Shown here piece after piece: positions 14,624-27,095 of a DNA stretch of 64,000 nt. The stretch covers positions 2,604,526 through 2,668,525 of the forward strand of contig VZRN01005010.1 in NCBI GenBank assembly GCA_013397935.1, in the 5' to 3' direction. The position numbers were made by a program, and so were the translations under genes. The DNA comes from Dasyornis broadbenti. Lineage: Eukaryota; Chordata; Aves; Passeriformes; Dasyornithidae. The notes beneath the pieces were generated by a model. It was not told the DNA's origin. It worked only from the letters and a program-made list of their open reading frames with translations, and did no database searches. How positions within the stretch are numbered: the stretch's first letter is position 1; each line of letters begins with the position of its first letter.

Positions 14624-17600
14624 ACAGAGAGAGTGTTAAGATATAAATTTTTCTAGAATTTTCTTTTAAAGTAAGATTTTTGTTTTGGTGACTGTGTAAC
14701 AGTTTTTGGCTAAAATTCAGTGCTGGATGTTGTCTGTGGGAAAATTATTCATTTTCCCTGTGTTTCATTTCTGTGTGAACTTTTTAGAAAGAAATGTTAT
14801 CTGTGTGGCTTTAGCTCAATATTGAATCAATGCACTGAAAAACGAATAGTGTTCCTAATTCATTCTCACATTGGTTTCTTCCTTGTCTTCTCATATTTAA
14901 TTGCTTAGTGAATCCTGCCTCTGCTTGGCTGAGATCTCTATGACGTTTACAGCTCAAAGCAGAGCGATTAAAGAAGCACAGCAGCTTTATAGGAAATATA
15001 TAATTACCTTATCAAAAGTCCAGTCGTTTTACATCTGAGATCCACAGTCTGGTCCATATGGGAGCAGGCTTCCAGCTCCAGTGTTGATCTATTTGCCTCA
15101 GGACTACTGGATACCAATGTTCTTTGATATGGATAGTTTAGAAATCATGGTTTAGGTATGAGATATTTATAGCCGATAGGTCTTTCTTGGGTGCACAGAC
15201 AATTTTAGAATAGCAACTCTCTGAGAGCGACACCTCAGATCTCACAAGCCCTCAAGACTGCAATACCTGAAGAGCTGTCGCTGACAATGAGGTCTGGGCT
15301 GATACCCCCACCCACCCTATCTCTGCACTTCTCGAGGTTCAATCCTTGCCTGCTGGGAAACACAAAAAGATTTGATGTAAGCATTCCACTGAACTCCAGG
15401 GGAATTTTTGGTAGGTACCTTTGCACAAATACAAAGGGATGTACACATTTTATCTGTGTACATATCAATTGATTATAGTATGAATGTTGCTATCTCAAAT
15501 CTATAGGTATTCATTGTTATAATTGTAGGGAACCATATTGGAATATGGAAATATTAAGTACTCATTGATTAAGTGCTGCTAAGCCCTTTTGCACCCTTAT
15601 CTTTGCATCCATGTCCTTTGCACCCTTACTCCCTGCAGCATTCCCAGGTTCTGTGTAAATCATTTCAAATTGCTTCTAATTTGATCTTCCTTTGTATGCT
15701 TTAATCTTTGTAGTAAGTAGTAGAGTGAACCTTGTCATCAAACTATGTAAAGTTGTATTTTCACAAATTTCACAAATTCATATTAAACCTTGCTTTCACC
15801 AATGTCTTTGATAGTGTTTCTTTAAGCAGACAAACCACTCATTTGCAACATAAGGAAAGACCTATTTTAAATAGTTAAAAAGCCTTGTAGCAAGACTACT
15901 GTCCAACCACAAAGCAGGAAACTATTATGGACTGGTACGTGATTTGCTAAAGAGAGCTGCAGCTGACAAAAGAGGGATGTCTGCAGTGCCCTGTAATTGA
16001 TATGGAATAGCAGTTGCAAATAGTCCTGGTAACACAGGTGGAAACACATGGGTTGGAAGGAATAGTTTGAAATGCAATTAGATCCCCTTGCTAGCAATCT
16101 GCAGCTATACAAAGCCATGGGTTTGTTAAATTTATTTTTGCAGTTTCTGCAGAACAAAAGAGAAAATGAGAGAGAGCATAAATACAGATTATGTATTTTG
16201 TTGTTGGTAACTGCTATTTTTTCATAATACTGGGACAAAAATGTGTTGGCCCAATGTATCAAGCCAACCAAGCAATTCTCTGCATATCTACCATTTATTT
16301 CACATATGTATTACTACCAGCACTCCAAGTCATTAATTAAGCAGAGTTCTCTTATGCGTAGATTTTGCTGGCAGGTTAATTATGGTTACCAGGCTACTGA
16401 ATCAATAAATGAATGAGGGAAACAGATTGCATACCTAGAAGAAGTTGTGTAAAATTAGAAAAGGAACAGAGGGGCTATACTAAGGCAGTTTAAGGACAGT
16501 TGTCACAAATTTGAATTTAAGCAAAAAGCATGGATTGATTTCAAGATCTGTTTGGAAAAAAATATTTTTTAAATGCTGATTGCAAGGAATAATAAAATAG
16601 GAGTAATAAGGTTATGCTTTTCTTTCCAGGTATTGGTACTGTTAATAAATGTATTCCCTTTTTATGCACCCATCTTAGTCGGCAAGAGTTGCATCTGTTC
16701 TGTGGAGTCTTTTCCCCCACCTGAATTTGCAGGGCTATTGAATACAATACTTGCTTCTTTTCTGCAAAAAGCATCAGAACTGGTTAGCTCAGAGCCAACA
16801 CCTTCCTTTTTGTGTTTGATATGCTGCTCATATCCCATGTCACAGAGACAGGAAGTTTTTGTATTTGCCAATGGGGTAAATATAAATAAGAAGTAAATTG
16901 TTTCCAATATTTTTGTTGTGTTAGAATAATTTTTGTAAAAACTAATAATCAGCCCTAAAATTGATGCCTCAAATTCAGTCACTAACGGGAAATACTTCAC
17001 TGGTTACTAGCAGAAAAGGCACCATTTTAAAGGAAGGGCATTGCTCAGAAAGGCTTTCGTTTCTTCATTCATGTTGCCTGTGAGAAACTCTTAGGTATGA
17101 CGGCTTGATAATACGCTCTTTATGTAACTCTTCCTTGGCATAGGTGGAACTGAGGGGTATTAACTTTGGCCACAATTTCAGACACTGCTGGGCTGAACAT
17201 ATGCTGCTCCCAGTAACTTGGGAAGCAGTTATTGACAGTGGCATTGAGTTCCCCGTTCTGCACAATGAAACAGTTGATTTTTCGGTTATGTGTCCATGCC
17301 CTAATTCACTGAATGACGCTGGAGTTATATGAGAAAGGAATCTGACAGATAGGAAAGGCAATTTGGCAGACAGAGCCATTCCTGAGGAGTGGAACTTAAC
17401 ACAAAATATTCAGATTGGAAAGATGTACTTTGTGGTAATGCCAAGGAGCGCAGATTCGCACACTAAGATGGGGGGCTTCTGGGCACTCACGCCCATGTCC
17501 TCTTAGCATCATCTCTTCTAATAACAGAAGCACTAAATGGTACTGTGGGGCACTCCAGCTGAGCTGAGTGGCCAAAAGCACAAGCCTCCTCTGCTTCCAG

Positions 17601-19518
17601 TTGTGGTGGTTGAAAAAGCTACAGCTCCCAGTTGCATATCAGACTATTTTTTCTAGAGATGTTGGTGCTCCTGACCTACCAGAGCTCAGTGAGCTACTTG
17701 GATGACCATTCCTTAGTATGTCTCAATTCACAGAGGCAGGGTTAACTAAAAGCCCTTAGATAATGTCTTTGGTGACTTAGTTCTTTCTGACATACATGAG
17801 ATTGAGCATACTTCCATGTGCAGCCTGCCTGGCAAATTTGAGGGGTCTCAAATTTGGGCCTTTGGGCCTGAAGAATTGGTAAGAGCAAGACCTTTGGTGT
17901 TGTGACTGGCCACTTAAGTTATTCTTCACTCTATAAGCCCCACCATCCACTTTGGTTGCCCTGGAATGTAACTTACTTTTGACCCATTTGTGACCCTTAG
18001 CACTTCATCCCTCTGTGTCACTTTCCACCTTTTAAATTTGTTTTTTTTTTCAGCAATTTAAATTGAAAACTTCTCGTTAGAAGGTGTTTCTGTTTTCAGG
18101 ATGCCAAGCCAAGCAAAACAAAGCCCAAATCTTGTTCAGGTCCTTCAGTTTCTACTGCAATAATTAATGAGGTTTCATGAGAGCTGCTGCAAAGTGCCTA
18201 GAGACGGTTAGATTTGCCTACACAGTTGCCATGGTGCACCTTGGCCAAATAGTTGTTTGTAAAGCAATTTTGTCTCTAATATAAAAGGCACTGTATAAAA
18301 TCAGTTCCTGTTATTTTTCATAGAGAATTTTCCATCCAAACTGTAAGCTTAGAATTGTTGACTATCTCCTTAAACGCTTCCAGATGATAATGATACGTAG
18401 TCTTCCAGCTAACATAGATCATTACTTTTTATCAAGCAAAGCTTCATTCATAGCTGTAGAAATATTATGATTCACTGGCCTCCAGCCAATGTGTTAATTA
18501 CCTGCTAGTTCCTTAATGCAGCTGGGGCTTTGTTTGATTTCGGTGTAAGTTATTAACTTGCTGGTAAAGTATCAGTACCTCATGAATTGTTTCTCTAAAT
18601 AACCTTACAATGCTACGGAAATTTAAATTTTTTATATATTTTTTTCTTACAAATAAGAATAAATATGTGGGGGACAGCTTTAAATTGCAGTTATATAGGG
18701 AAGCTCTTTTGATTTGAGATATCAAGTATTAGCCTCATATCTGTGTGAAAATCCTTCAAGTACCATAGACCTGTTACTTAGGCACCTTTATATCTTCTGG
18801 AGAATCTCAGTAACTTTACATGTACCAGTCTGATTGAAGGCTGATTTGTTTCGTAATGCTTAGCTAGTTTCTTTGGTCATGTTGTTTTAAAATTGTAAAA
18901 TCAGATGGAGAGATCTTGGGCCAGGCTTCACTTGTGGTAAGTTCATTGAGAGAATTTACAATAGTTAAGGCTCAGGCTGTGTTAAAGTAATTGAGACAGA
19001 TAATAGACTTTAATGTCTTTTTCTGTATCTCATCCCATTCTCTTTTATTTTTTTTTTTCCCTCAGAAGTTATAAGCTGCTTTTTTTTTTTTAGATGTGGG
19101 AGAATAGATGGAAAACTCCCTGTTCTCAGAAGGAAAAAGCTGGAACTGCCTGGGAAGCATCTTTTAGGCAGATTATGTACCTTAAGTCCTAGGCATTCCT
19201 TAGATGCCTCCGATCTGCTAAATGAGCAGTGGGCAGGATAGCTGATTTAAGGACAGGTATTACACACTGTTCTTGCAATGGGCCATTACTATGTTCTGTG
19301 TGAGCTGAACTACCTGAGATAACGTAACAAATATGCCCAGGGAAAAGGAAGTTCTATCAATCCATTTTCAGCTGTAACCTCAAGTGAAAGGAGAAGTTGA
19401 AATCTTCCAGTCAAACACAGACGGCATAAAGTGTTGTCTTCTGATGTTATATTCATCAGACTGGATGAGGTGCTTGCCTCAAGCAGTGAATCACTATAGT
19501 AAGTAGCTGGCAAGATAC

Positions 19519-19556
19519 TAGAATAATCTAGAAATAATCCAGAATAATCTAGAAAT
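19519..19556. repeat. Duplicated 16-mer AGAATAATCTAGAAAT
   Basis: Two exact copies separated by aatcc. Each contains the palindrome TCTAGA. Confidence 0.85.
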
Positions 19557-21334
19557 CATTTCACCTAATAAGATTTGTCAGGATCAAATCTGCTTGACCT
19601 TGGGTTGTTAATATGGGTTTGGGTAGAGGCTGTAAGGAGTGGGTGAAGTGGTGTAAGGAGACAGAAAAGGGCATGGTCTGTACAAGAAGGCTGAGGGCAG
19701 TAGTGCTTGCCATAGTGGGAACTGTAGAGAGCAGGAGCAGGAGCTGTGCTAGAAGCAATACAGAGGAGTACAGTGCTTATTCTCCTGCCCTGCACATGGC
19801 TTCAGCCTGAAGGAAAAAAAACGGAGATACCCAAAGCTACCTGTGATGAACTGGTAGCTTTCGTGTTGTCCTGCTTCATTCTTTTTTTTTCTTTTTTTTT
19901 AAATCTTTTTCCCAGAAAGCCTCAGCCAAGGTCACATGGGAGTGCACAGTAGATAATTCATTTGCAAATAAATTGGTGGGAATTCAGCACCCATGTAAGA
20001 AACAATGACTTAAAGATGAGTGCAGCTGCAGTGGTGAACTCTGTTTGTAAAGGCTGGCTAAGTAGGGGGAGAGGTGAGTTGCCCACCTAATGTACACCAA
20101 AAGGAAAGATACAGGTTTATATTACTGCTGAGGTGTGGTTCTGACTGAAAAATAAACACCAAAGGAAAGCGGCTTTAGCTGAAAATTGGATTTTCAGAGG
20201 CAAGAAGTGCCTGGTCTGATTGTAGCTTTTTACTTGTCTCTCCTTTCTCCCCCTGGCCCTGTGACTTTCAGCCCATTCAGGATTACCAGTCAGTCTCTCT
20301 TTGCCTGGAAGGAACACTCTGCCCTAGTGTGGAAACGACAGCTTCTTTTATCTTGTGTGCTGTCGTTATCTAACTTGTGCATCTCAGAGCAAAACTGATA
20401 AAGACTGCTAAGACAAGATGGTCATTTTCAATCTTTAATAGCTTATCAGGTTTTTAAAATCTCATGAAAGAGCTGTGTGTTAGTTAAATGATGATTAATA
20501 GGGAAGCTTATGAATAAAATATACCAATTAATGTTTGATTTTGTAATAATAGTGTTAGACTTGGCTCTTTTCTCTGACTTAAGTCTATATAAACAAAGGG
20601 TTTGCAAGAGAACAGCATGTCTCTGCTTGTTTAAATCAACTGGAATTAGTGTCACATGCACTTTGTGGTCCCCAAGTTAGGTGAAAGCACTGAAAATTAT
20701 TGAGGTTTTCTACCAGGATAGTCCAAGATTTAAAGCTAAGACCTAACCCACCTACTTTATATCAGAAGATTCAAACAGTCTGTGGAACAATATAGAAACT
20801 GTAATAAAGTTATCATTTTTGTGTCTTGGGGAAAAAAAGAGAAAAAGGGTATTGACATGATTAACTCTTCATTTTTTTTTTCCCCTCCAGTTGTTTTGCA
20901 GCTTGCTATAGAGCCACTCTAGGGAGCTCTCTGCCTGGATGAGAAGTTAATTGTGTTTACAGTGCAAGTTCCTACTTGAGAGAAGGTGGAGGATCCATCT
21001 GTAGATGGAGGGTGGGCGCTTTCTGGTTTTGAATACTTACCTGTCTTGTAGTTTAAGCTGGCTGGGCAGCAGGTTCAGACAGATAGACATAAGCTATTTG
21101 CAAGTACAGTGGCACAGTCAGATGAAGACGGAATGTAGTCTGATAGAAAAAGTTCAAATTTCTGTTTAGAGAAGCAGGGAAAGCAGTCAAGTACAGGAAG
21201 CTAAAAGCCATACAAGATTTCAAGCTTTATTCCCTATGCCACTATGAAAAATTAAGTTTACACAGCGCTGTCAAGTAGTTGAGGGTTTTTGTTTATAATG
21301 CAAATGCACTGATGATCTCTTTCTTCACTTGCAG

Positions 21335-21404
21335 CTGCCCTCAGAGCCTGTGCTGATGGAGGTGCCAATCGTCTCTACCACATCACGGAAGGGAGCCAGG
21401 AAAG
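21335..21404 (+). CDS. TPK1: TPK1 internal coding exon A (ADGGAN block)
   Basis: This 70-bp exon belongs to thiamin pyrophosphokinase 1, the cytosolic enzyme that moves pyrophosphate from ATP to thiamin to make thiamin diphosphate. Seen directly: a pyrimidine-rich acceptor (ttcttcacttgcag) ends at 21334, and the donor gtatat starts at 21405. Between them are 2 nt of a split codon, 22 open codons, and AG of the next split codon. The peptide contains ALRACADGGANRLY followed by HITEGSQE, which aligns without gaps to about residues 40-61 of human TPK1 as I remember it. The ACADGGANRLY block is strongly conserved in the TPK catalytic domain and helps form the nucleotide/thiamin site. The Asn matching human Asn50, a residue changed in human TPK1 deficiency, is kept. 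Differences from human include Ala for Leu40 and His for Asp54. Alternative reading: a pseudogene copy, but intact splice sites and in-frame joining to exon B argue against it. Confidence 0.95.
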
Positions 21405-23699
21405 GTATATGAGCAATACACTCGAAGTCATTGAGTCATCTTTTCTCAATGAGAGTAAAATGTGGAGGAACAGGATCTGTTCAGTTACTTAAGTAGCTGC
21501 CTGCTCTATGCATGGTACTTTAATGAACTGTGGCAGGTAATATAATATTTTCTCCACATTATCTTAAATTTTTATTCCCAGCTACAATTTTTAAAAACAC
21601 AGGTAGTCTGAAATACCATTTTCCCTGAAGCCCACTGGTCTTTTTTTTCTCTTGAAAGCCTTGCTCTCAGTCTGTCTTATTTTATGCATCCATCAGAGTT
21701 AGGCCTCTGAAAAAACTTGCTGTGCCCCTAGCAAAGGTTGCCTAGAGGAACATCTGATGCCTGTCACCACAAGCTGAAACAAAGTATGGCTTCTTCATTT
21801 TTCATGTGAGGCCTTAGAGGAAACCTGCTTGCTTTGTGAAGTGAGAGGGGTAATAAAATAGGCAGTCTTCTTTTTGAATTATTTCTCAATTAGCATGAGG
21901 ACATCATAAATGACCAAAGACAAGTACAGAGACTGTCTGTGAATATGTACATTGAGTGAGGAAATATGACTGAAAGAATATGTTCTTGTTTTCTGCAATG
22001 GCATTTAAAATGGTAAAATATTCCAGGTTTCTGCACCAGAAGTGTTGAGCTGGGGTTGTGACGCAAAATACTGCATTCAAGTTTTTTCTAATTTTTGTAG
22101 TAGAACCATGGAATGCTGTGCAAATTTAGCTTACTATGGATTCTTTTTGCTTGTCTTTAAAATTTTCAGTTGTTTTGAGCAAGAATAAGTAAGTAGTTTC
22201 ATAAAAGCAAATTGATGAAACTGACTCTCAGAGCAAAGGAATGAGAAAGGTATCTGGTAGAATTTACAAGCTGATGAACAGTTTTATTCATATAGCAAAA
22301 TCTGATGCAGGGTTTACTTTTCATCTCATGGAAAGTGTATGATGTAGACATGGAGAAGCTCAGTTTCCTCCTGTCCTTCAGTGTAAAGACTAGAGTTAGA
22401 GAGGAAGACTGTAGTCTAAAAGTAAAAATTAACTAAAAATTTCTTCCTTTGAGAAGTTTATCTGAGGTTCTACAACTGCTAAAACCGAGACTGGAATTTG
22501 GGAAGCACTCCTGTTGTAGAGTATGTTCTGTAACATTCTAGTTCTCCTTTTCTAGTAGTTACTCACAGAGCCATGAAAAACTTAAGCAGGTGTCTGTTTG
22601 AATTCAAGATCAACTTGCAGCAAACAGTTCTCTTTGATAATCGTGATGCTCTCCAAAGAACAACATTTGAGAGCTTTTGCTTTACTTTCTCTGGTAACCC
22701 ATTCATCTCTTGAGCACACTTTTATGTTTATATTAAATAAATATAATTCAGGGGAAAATGGATGATTTTACTTTGACTTAATAGTTCTGTCAGTCTTACA
22801 TATGTGGCCCTTGGAGTATTCTTTCCCTCCGTCTTTCTTCTTCTCATCTTAATTGGTGTGGGTAGGTATATTTTACCTTCAAAGTAGTTCTTTTGAAACA
22901 AAAAAGAAGACGTGCATAATTTGGATTTTTGTGTTTAAAGAAATCATTCTGCTGGAAAGAATACTTCTCTGAAGTATTTTTCTTTAAATTCCCCGTCCAT
23001 TGTTATTAAAGAGCTGTCTGCTCAGACTCTACTGACATGCTAATAATTTTTTAATGCTGCCTTAACCTTCTTATAAAACTATACTTTATTCAAAACCCTG
23101 ATACCTAATGGTGTTGTATCAAAACCTAAAAAACTATAGTCCTTTAATTTTAGAGAGATTATTATATACCAGAGATATAAATAAAGAATTTGATTGATAT
23201 TTTGCGCTTGATTTTCAGTGACACTAAAGTTTATGAAGAATCCTTTAGAATGGGAATAAATGATAATATTTTGGGAAAAGAACAGCTTTCAATATGGAGC
23301 TGTTGCACAGGTGTCTTCCTTTGGAAATAAATTCATATTACAGAATCACAGAATGGGTAGAGTTGAAAGGGACCACAGTGGGTTGAAGAAGACATTCTTG
23401 TCCTTGACAGCCTTGGCCAGCTTTACTTCCAGATGGGCCTTAACCATCCTCATCTCATTTATACTTACTGTGACAACCTCTCTGTATTCATTCGAAGTGT
23501 CCTGACACTGCTTCCATTCCCTGTATGTTTCCTGCTTATATCTGAGTAATGACAGGAGGAAGTGATCCTTGAAGAGCAACCAGCTCTCTTGGACCTCTAT
23601 TTCCTGCAGGCGTCATTCCCATGGGATTCTTCCAAGAAGATCCCTGAAGAGGCTAAAATTAGCTCTTCTGAAGTTCATAGTTAGAGTCTTACTCACTGC

Positions 23700-24350
23700 C
23701 CTGCTTCCTCCTTCCCAGTACTGAACTTCATTGTCTCATGGTCACTACTGCCAAAGCTGTCCCCAGCATTCACAAGGTCAAGCAGCACACCATGCCTTGT
23801 GGTATCCTCCACTTCTTGTGTCAGGAACTAGTCATTTCCAGGAAACCTCCTGGACTGTTTATGCTTCACTGTGTTGTTTCTCCAGCAGATGTCAGGGTAG
23901 TTAAAGTCCTCCACAGGAACGAGCACCTGTGGCTATGAGGCTGTTTTGAGCTGCCTGTAGAAGGCCTCATCAACCTTCTCCTCCTGCTCAGGCAACCTGT
24001 AGCAAACACCCACAACAGTGTCACCCTTACCGTTCTGTCCTTTTATCCAAACCTGTAAGCCCTCAAGTCACTCGTCATCCTGACCAAGACAGAGCTCAAT
24101 ACATTACAAGTGTGGCCTCACTTATAGAGGGCAACTCCATTACCACAACTTCCTGATCTGTCTCTCCTAAATAGTATGTAGCCCTTCATGAGAACATTCC
24201 AGTCATGGAAGCTATCCCACTATATCTCCATAATTGCAGTGAGATCTGTGGCTGCACAGAGATCTCTAGTTCGTCCTGTGTGTTTCCCATACTGCATGTG
24301 TTTGCGTACAGGCACTTTATAGAGGTATTTGATTTGTCAATATCCAGGAG
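23700..24350 (-). pseudogene. CR1 ORF2 apurinic endonuclease (APE) remnant
   Basis: The minus strand shows the endonuclease of CR1 ORF2, which nicks target DNA for reverse transcription. Visible blocks, N to C: IKCLYANTCSMGNTQDELEI near 24290-24345; EQEEKVDEAFYRQL near 23965; DFNYPDICW near 23900 (the family's GDFN block, with Gly replaced by Glu); LLDLV; and SSDHE near 23740, matching the catalytic SDH block. In-frame stops, for example before the PQVLV segment, and frame changes show it is not functional. From 23383 to 23700 there is further degraded CR1 ORF2 sequence from just downstream of the endonuclease. Confidence 0.82.
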
Positions 24351-24527
24351 GGATGCAGAGGGATGACCCATAATCTTGTCTAGTGGTTATGTCTTTGGAT
24401 GCTTGGTTTTAATCGAGGTATGACCTCTTAACCCTCCTTTTGCTGCTACTGTGGTTGCTACCGTTCTCCCCTTGCTACACCTTACCTCTGTCAAGCCTGG
24501 CTATACCCCCATCCCCCTTCAAATCTT

Positions 24528-25010
24528 GTTTAAAGCACTCTCAATGAGCCCAGCTAACTTCTGAGCTACAATTCTTTTCCCCCCTATATAAGACAGGTGA
24601 ACCCCATTTGTTGCTAGCAGGGTCAGTGTCATATAAACAACACATGATCAAAACCCTCCAAATATTGCTGTTAACACTGGTCTCGAAGCCAGATCTTCAT
24701 CTGCATGATTCTCCAATTTCTTGTCCCAACATTCCCTTCAAGTGGCAGGACAGGAGAGAACACAACTCCTGCTCCAGATCCCTTGAGCAGTTGCTCCAAG
24801 GCCCTGAGGTCTCTCTTCCTTGTCCACAGCCTCTTGCTGGGATTTCATTGATATCCTTTCAGAAAACCAGTAGCAGATAATAATCAGTGGGCCATACCAG
24901 CTTGTGGAATTTCTTGGTGATGTCTCTTATCTGGGCACCAGGAAGGCAACACATCTCTCTGTGGGTTGGGTCCAGTCAGCAGTGAAGTAGTTGTGGCTAT
25001 TTTGAATGGT
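24528..25010 (-). pseudogene. CR1 ORF1 esterase (SGNH-type) remnant
   Basis: CR1-like elements encode an esterase/SGNH hydrolase domain in ORF1. On the minus strand I read CLPGAQIRDITKKFHKLVWP followed by a block like DYYLLLVF near 24900-24960. After several frame changes comes GVHL near 24600, which is the position of the family's catalytic His motif, then KRIVAQKLAGLIESALN ending at 24528. These match, in order, the blocks CLPGARIRDIT, GVHL and RLAKLVRRALN that I recall for bird CR1 ORF1. The Asp usually found two residues before Val-His appears replaced by Asn, and the frame is broken several times, so this is a dead copy. Confidence 0.75.
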
Positions 25011-26794
25011 CCATTTCCAAATTCTAGAAAAATACAGGGCTAAAAATTACCTCGAGATCCTTCCTACTTTCCCTCTTCTTTAAGGTGGAGACAAAGCTAT
25101 CTGTTCCACTCCTGATATATAACTAGTTAGCTGGTTCTTAAAAATCTTCAAGTGGCACCCCTGTCTGCCCTCCCAGCCCTGCATCCAGCTGCTTTAGACT
25201 AAAATACACTGAGCTTTGTTTGGTCTTTCTGTTGGTCATCTTTTCTTATTGCTCTTATTGGACTCTCTTCAGTTAGTTCTAAAAGTGCTGTGGCTGAAGC
25301 CAGGCAAGATGCTCTACAGGAGGCTTCCTCAGTGCCAAACAATACTTGAACTTGCTTTTCAATATGATGGCCTATGCTGGTGAATGAAAAGCAGCAAAGG
25401 GTGATTCAAGAGCCCCCTGCCTCTATCTGTTTACTGTTTTCTCCACTGATGTCTTGACTTGCTTTTGTGCTTGACCCGTCAAGCAGAGGAAGTCCTCACC
25501 TTCCTCTCTATAGCACTGCACAGGCTGACGTAGCAATGAGATTTCAGGTCATGAGGTTAACATATGTAAGATGTTATATGCCTTCATCTGTGTTTGTGGT
25601 GTCATTTTTATGATGTTTGGTTGGTTTTCCCATTTTTTCAAAAAATCTGAGTTGCAATTATTTTTGTTTAAAAACAAACCAATCCAAGAAAACCTTCATT
25701 TTTGTAAGAACTAACAAAAAGAAACCATGCTGGGTTTTTTCAATGATATGTTAAAACAAAATGCCTTCTATAGCATGAGGGCTAAGAAGAGTAACCAAAA
25801 GGGCAGGATATCTTTCCCTTAAAAAGGCTGGTCCTTGGGAGCTGGTCAGTGTTGGGGACACGGGAAAGGCAGGAGTGAAAAAGAGCTGAATGCTGGTGCT
25901 TTTCTCTCTCTGACTCTACAGTCCAGAAAAGTTGTTTTCCTTAGACTGTTAACACCAGTTCCCACTTAGAAATAAGGATTATTGTTAAACCATTCTCGAT
26001 TGCTAAACATTTGCAGCTAATCGGAGTTAAAGGTGAGTTACTGATCTTTCTGGGTTTTTTGCTCTGCCTTATTCTGTCTGCCTTGCCTATCCAATCTTGA
26101 ATTTTTTCGAATCATTACGAAGCACTACTTCCCACTTCAGCAGTAAGCTGTTGCTTATCTGTATCACACGATAGAACTTGTTTCTCAACGCTTTCTGATT
26201 AAATCTTACAGCATTGATTAACCTGGATGTCACTGGCTTTGGGGGATACAAAGGTGAAAATGCATTGAAAACTATCATTCTATTGGAACCTTTAAAACCA
26301 ATCGTTAGTACTTGTGTCTTGGATGCTGTTTTCCAGAGGGATGTCAAATCCATTGTGCACTCAGGTTTTGCAGTGTTAAGAGTATCAGGCTAAAGAGCAG
26401 AGTGGTGAGCTCTACAAGAGGAAGGATAATCCAATAATGAAAAATACTGTCTTTCTGGGGTTCTGCTTAGTATTTCAGACTTACTGTGTGACACTAGTTG
26501 GCTTGCCTATAATCACTGAGAACATCTCTTTCACCACCCTTTCAGTTTCTTCCTGTAAACTGTGTAAAATACAAGAGTAGCAGTAAAACTAGAAAATGGT
26601 AGCATTTTCTACATATTAAACATACATGAAGTGAACTCAGGTGATGCATGAAAATGCAGCTCCTACTATACAATTCTTCTCTGAACTGGGCATGAATGGA
26701 GGCAGCTTCAAGAAACTCTAAAGGAATCTTTAAAGATTAGGAATACATTTTATGGACATGGAAATATCTAAATACAGACCTGAAAAAAAACTTT

Positions 26795-27095
26795 TTACCA
26801 TCAGATTATATCTTTGACATCCCTGTTGAGATGCAATTCCACTTTGGCTTTAGCTTGCCTATCTTCATCCATCCCCAGGCAGAGCTCTGTGCATTCCACC
26901 TGCTCTCTTACAGAAAGGGCAAGTCTTCTTCCCCATCCTCCTATCCCATTCTTCCTAAAAAGCCTGCAGCCCCTCATTGCAACACTCAATCCATGTTTCT
27001 GTGATCCCAATAAGATTGTAGCTCTGCAACTGCACACAAATCTTTCTGTTTTTCTTCCAACCTGTGTGTGTTTTCCAGGGCTTTATTTTGTCTCA
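26795..27095 (-). mobile_element. CR1 LINE fragment (ORF2 endonuclease N-terminal part)
   Basis: A minus-strand reading gives IGGWGRRLALSV and EQVECTELCLGMDED, which correspond to the CR1 endonuclease blocks rGGGVALYV and dQLECMELCLGMDEE. Earlier in the same direction, the sequence for the LIGITETW block is present in another frame (plus-strand tccatgtttctgtgatccca). The piece is only about 300 bp and has no 3' tail. It lies 1.7 kb from the larger CR1 in the same orientation but covers an overlapping part of ORF2, so it is a separate copy. Confidence 0.75.

Larger units (their letters stand above)
1..21334 (+). other. TPK1: TPK1 intron upstream of exon A (3' part)
   Basis: This stretch ends at the exon A acceptor and has no 5' donor that I can tie to a TPK1 exon, so the window starts inside the intron. 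It is AT-rich, mostly unique-looking sequence. Recognisable contents are low-complexity runs: A-rich 4348-4460, G/T-rich 9215-9292, a T tract near 8597-8611 and a pyrimidine tract 14587-14623. There is also a small tandem duplication near 6196-6233, a GC-richer patch at 7540-7930, and an approximate repeat at 19519-19556. I looked for codons of the preceding TPK1 exon (the YCLVILNQPLD region in human) and did not see them. No CR1 piece longer than a few tens of bases was recognised here. Confidence 0.85.
23340..25100 (-). mobile_element. CR1 LINE, decayed, RT region missing
   Basis: This is a minus-strand copy of a bird CR1 non-LTR retrotransposon. The low-coordinate end carries the reverse complement of a CR1 3' tail (cagaatcacagaatggg, then gttgaaagggacc). 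Moving right, the minus strand shows sequence from just after the endonuclease, then the ORF2 endonuclease, then the ORF1 esterase. This is the correct order for a CR1 read on the minus strand. The reverse transcriptase, about 2 kb in a full element, is absent between tail and endonuclease. Many stops and frameshifts show that it is old and inactive. The 5' limit is uncertain; weak similarity may reach about 25540. Confidence 0.85.

Noticed and set aside
14587..14720. Possible exon after the long pyrimidine tract and ACAG
   Set aside because: Stops follow quickly, no TPK1-like residues are seen and no convincing donor matches.
15867..16271. 134-codon minus-strand open frame
   Set aside because: It has no domain, no repeat match that I can name and no splice signals linked to it. 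Its length is within chance for 64 kb of AT-rich DNA.
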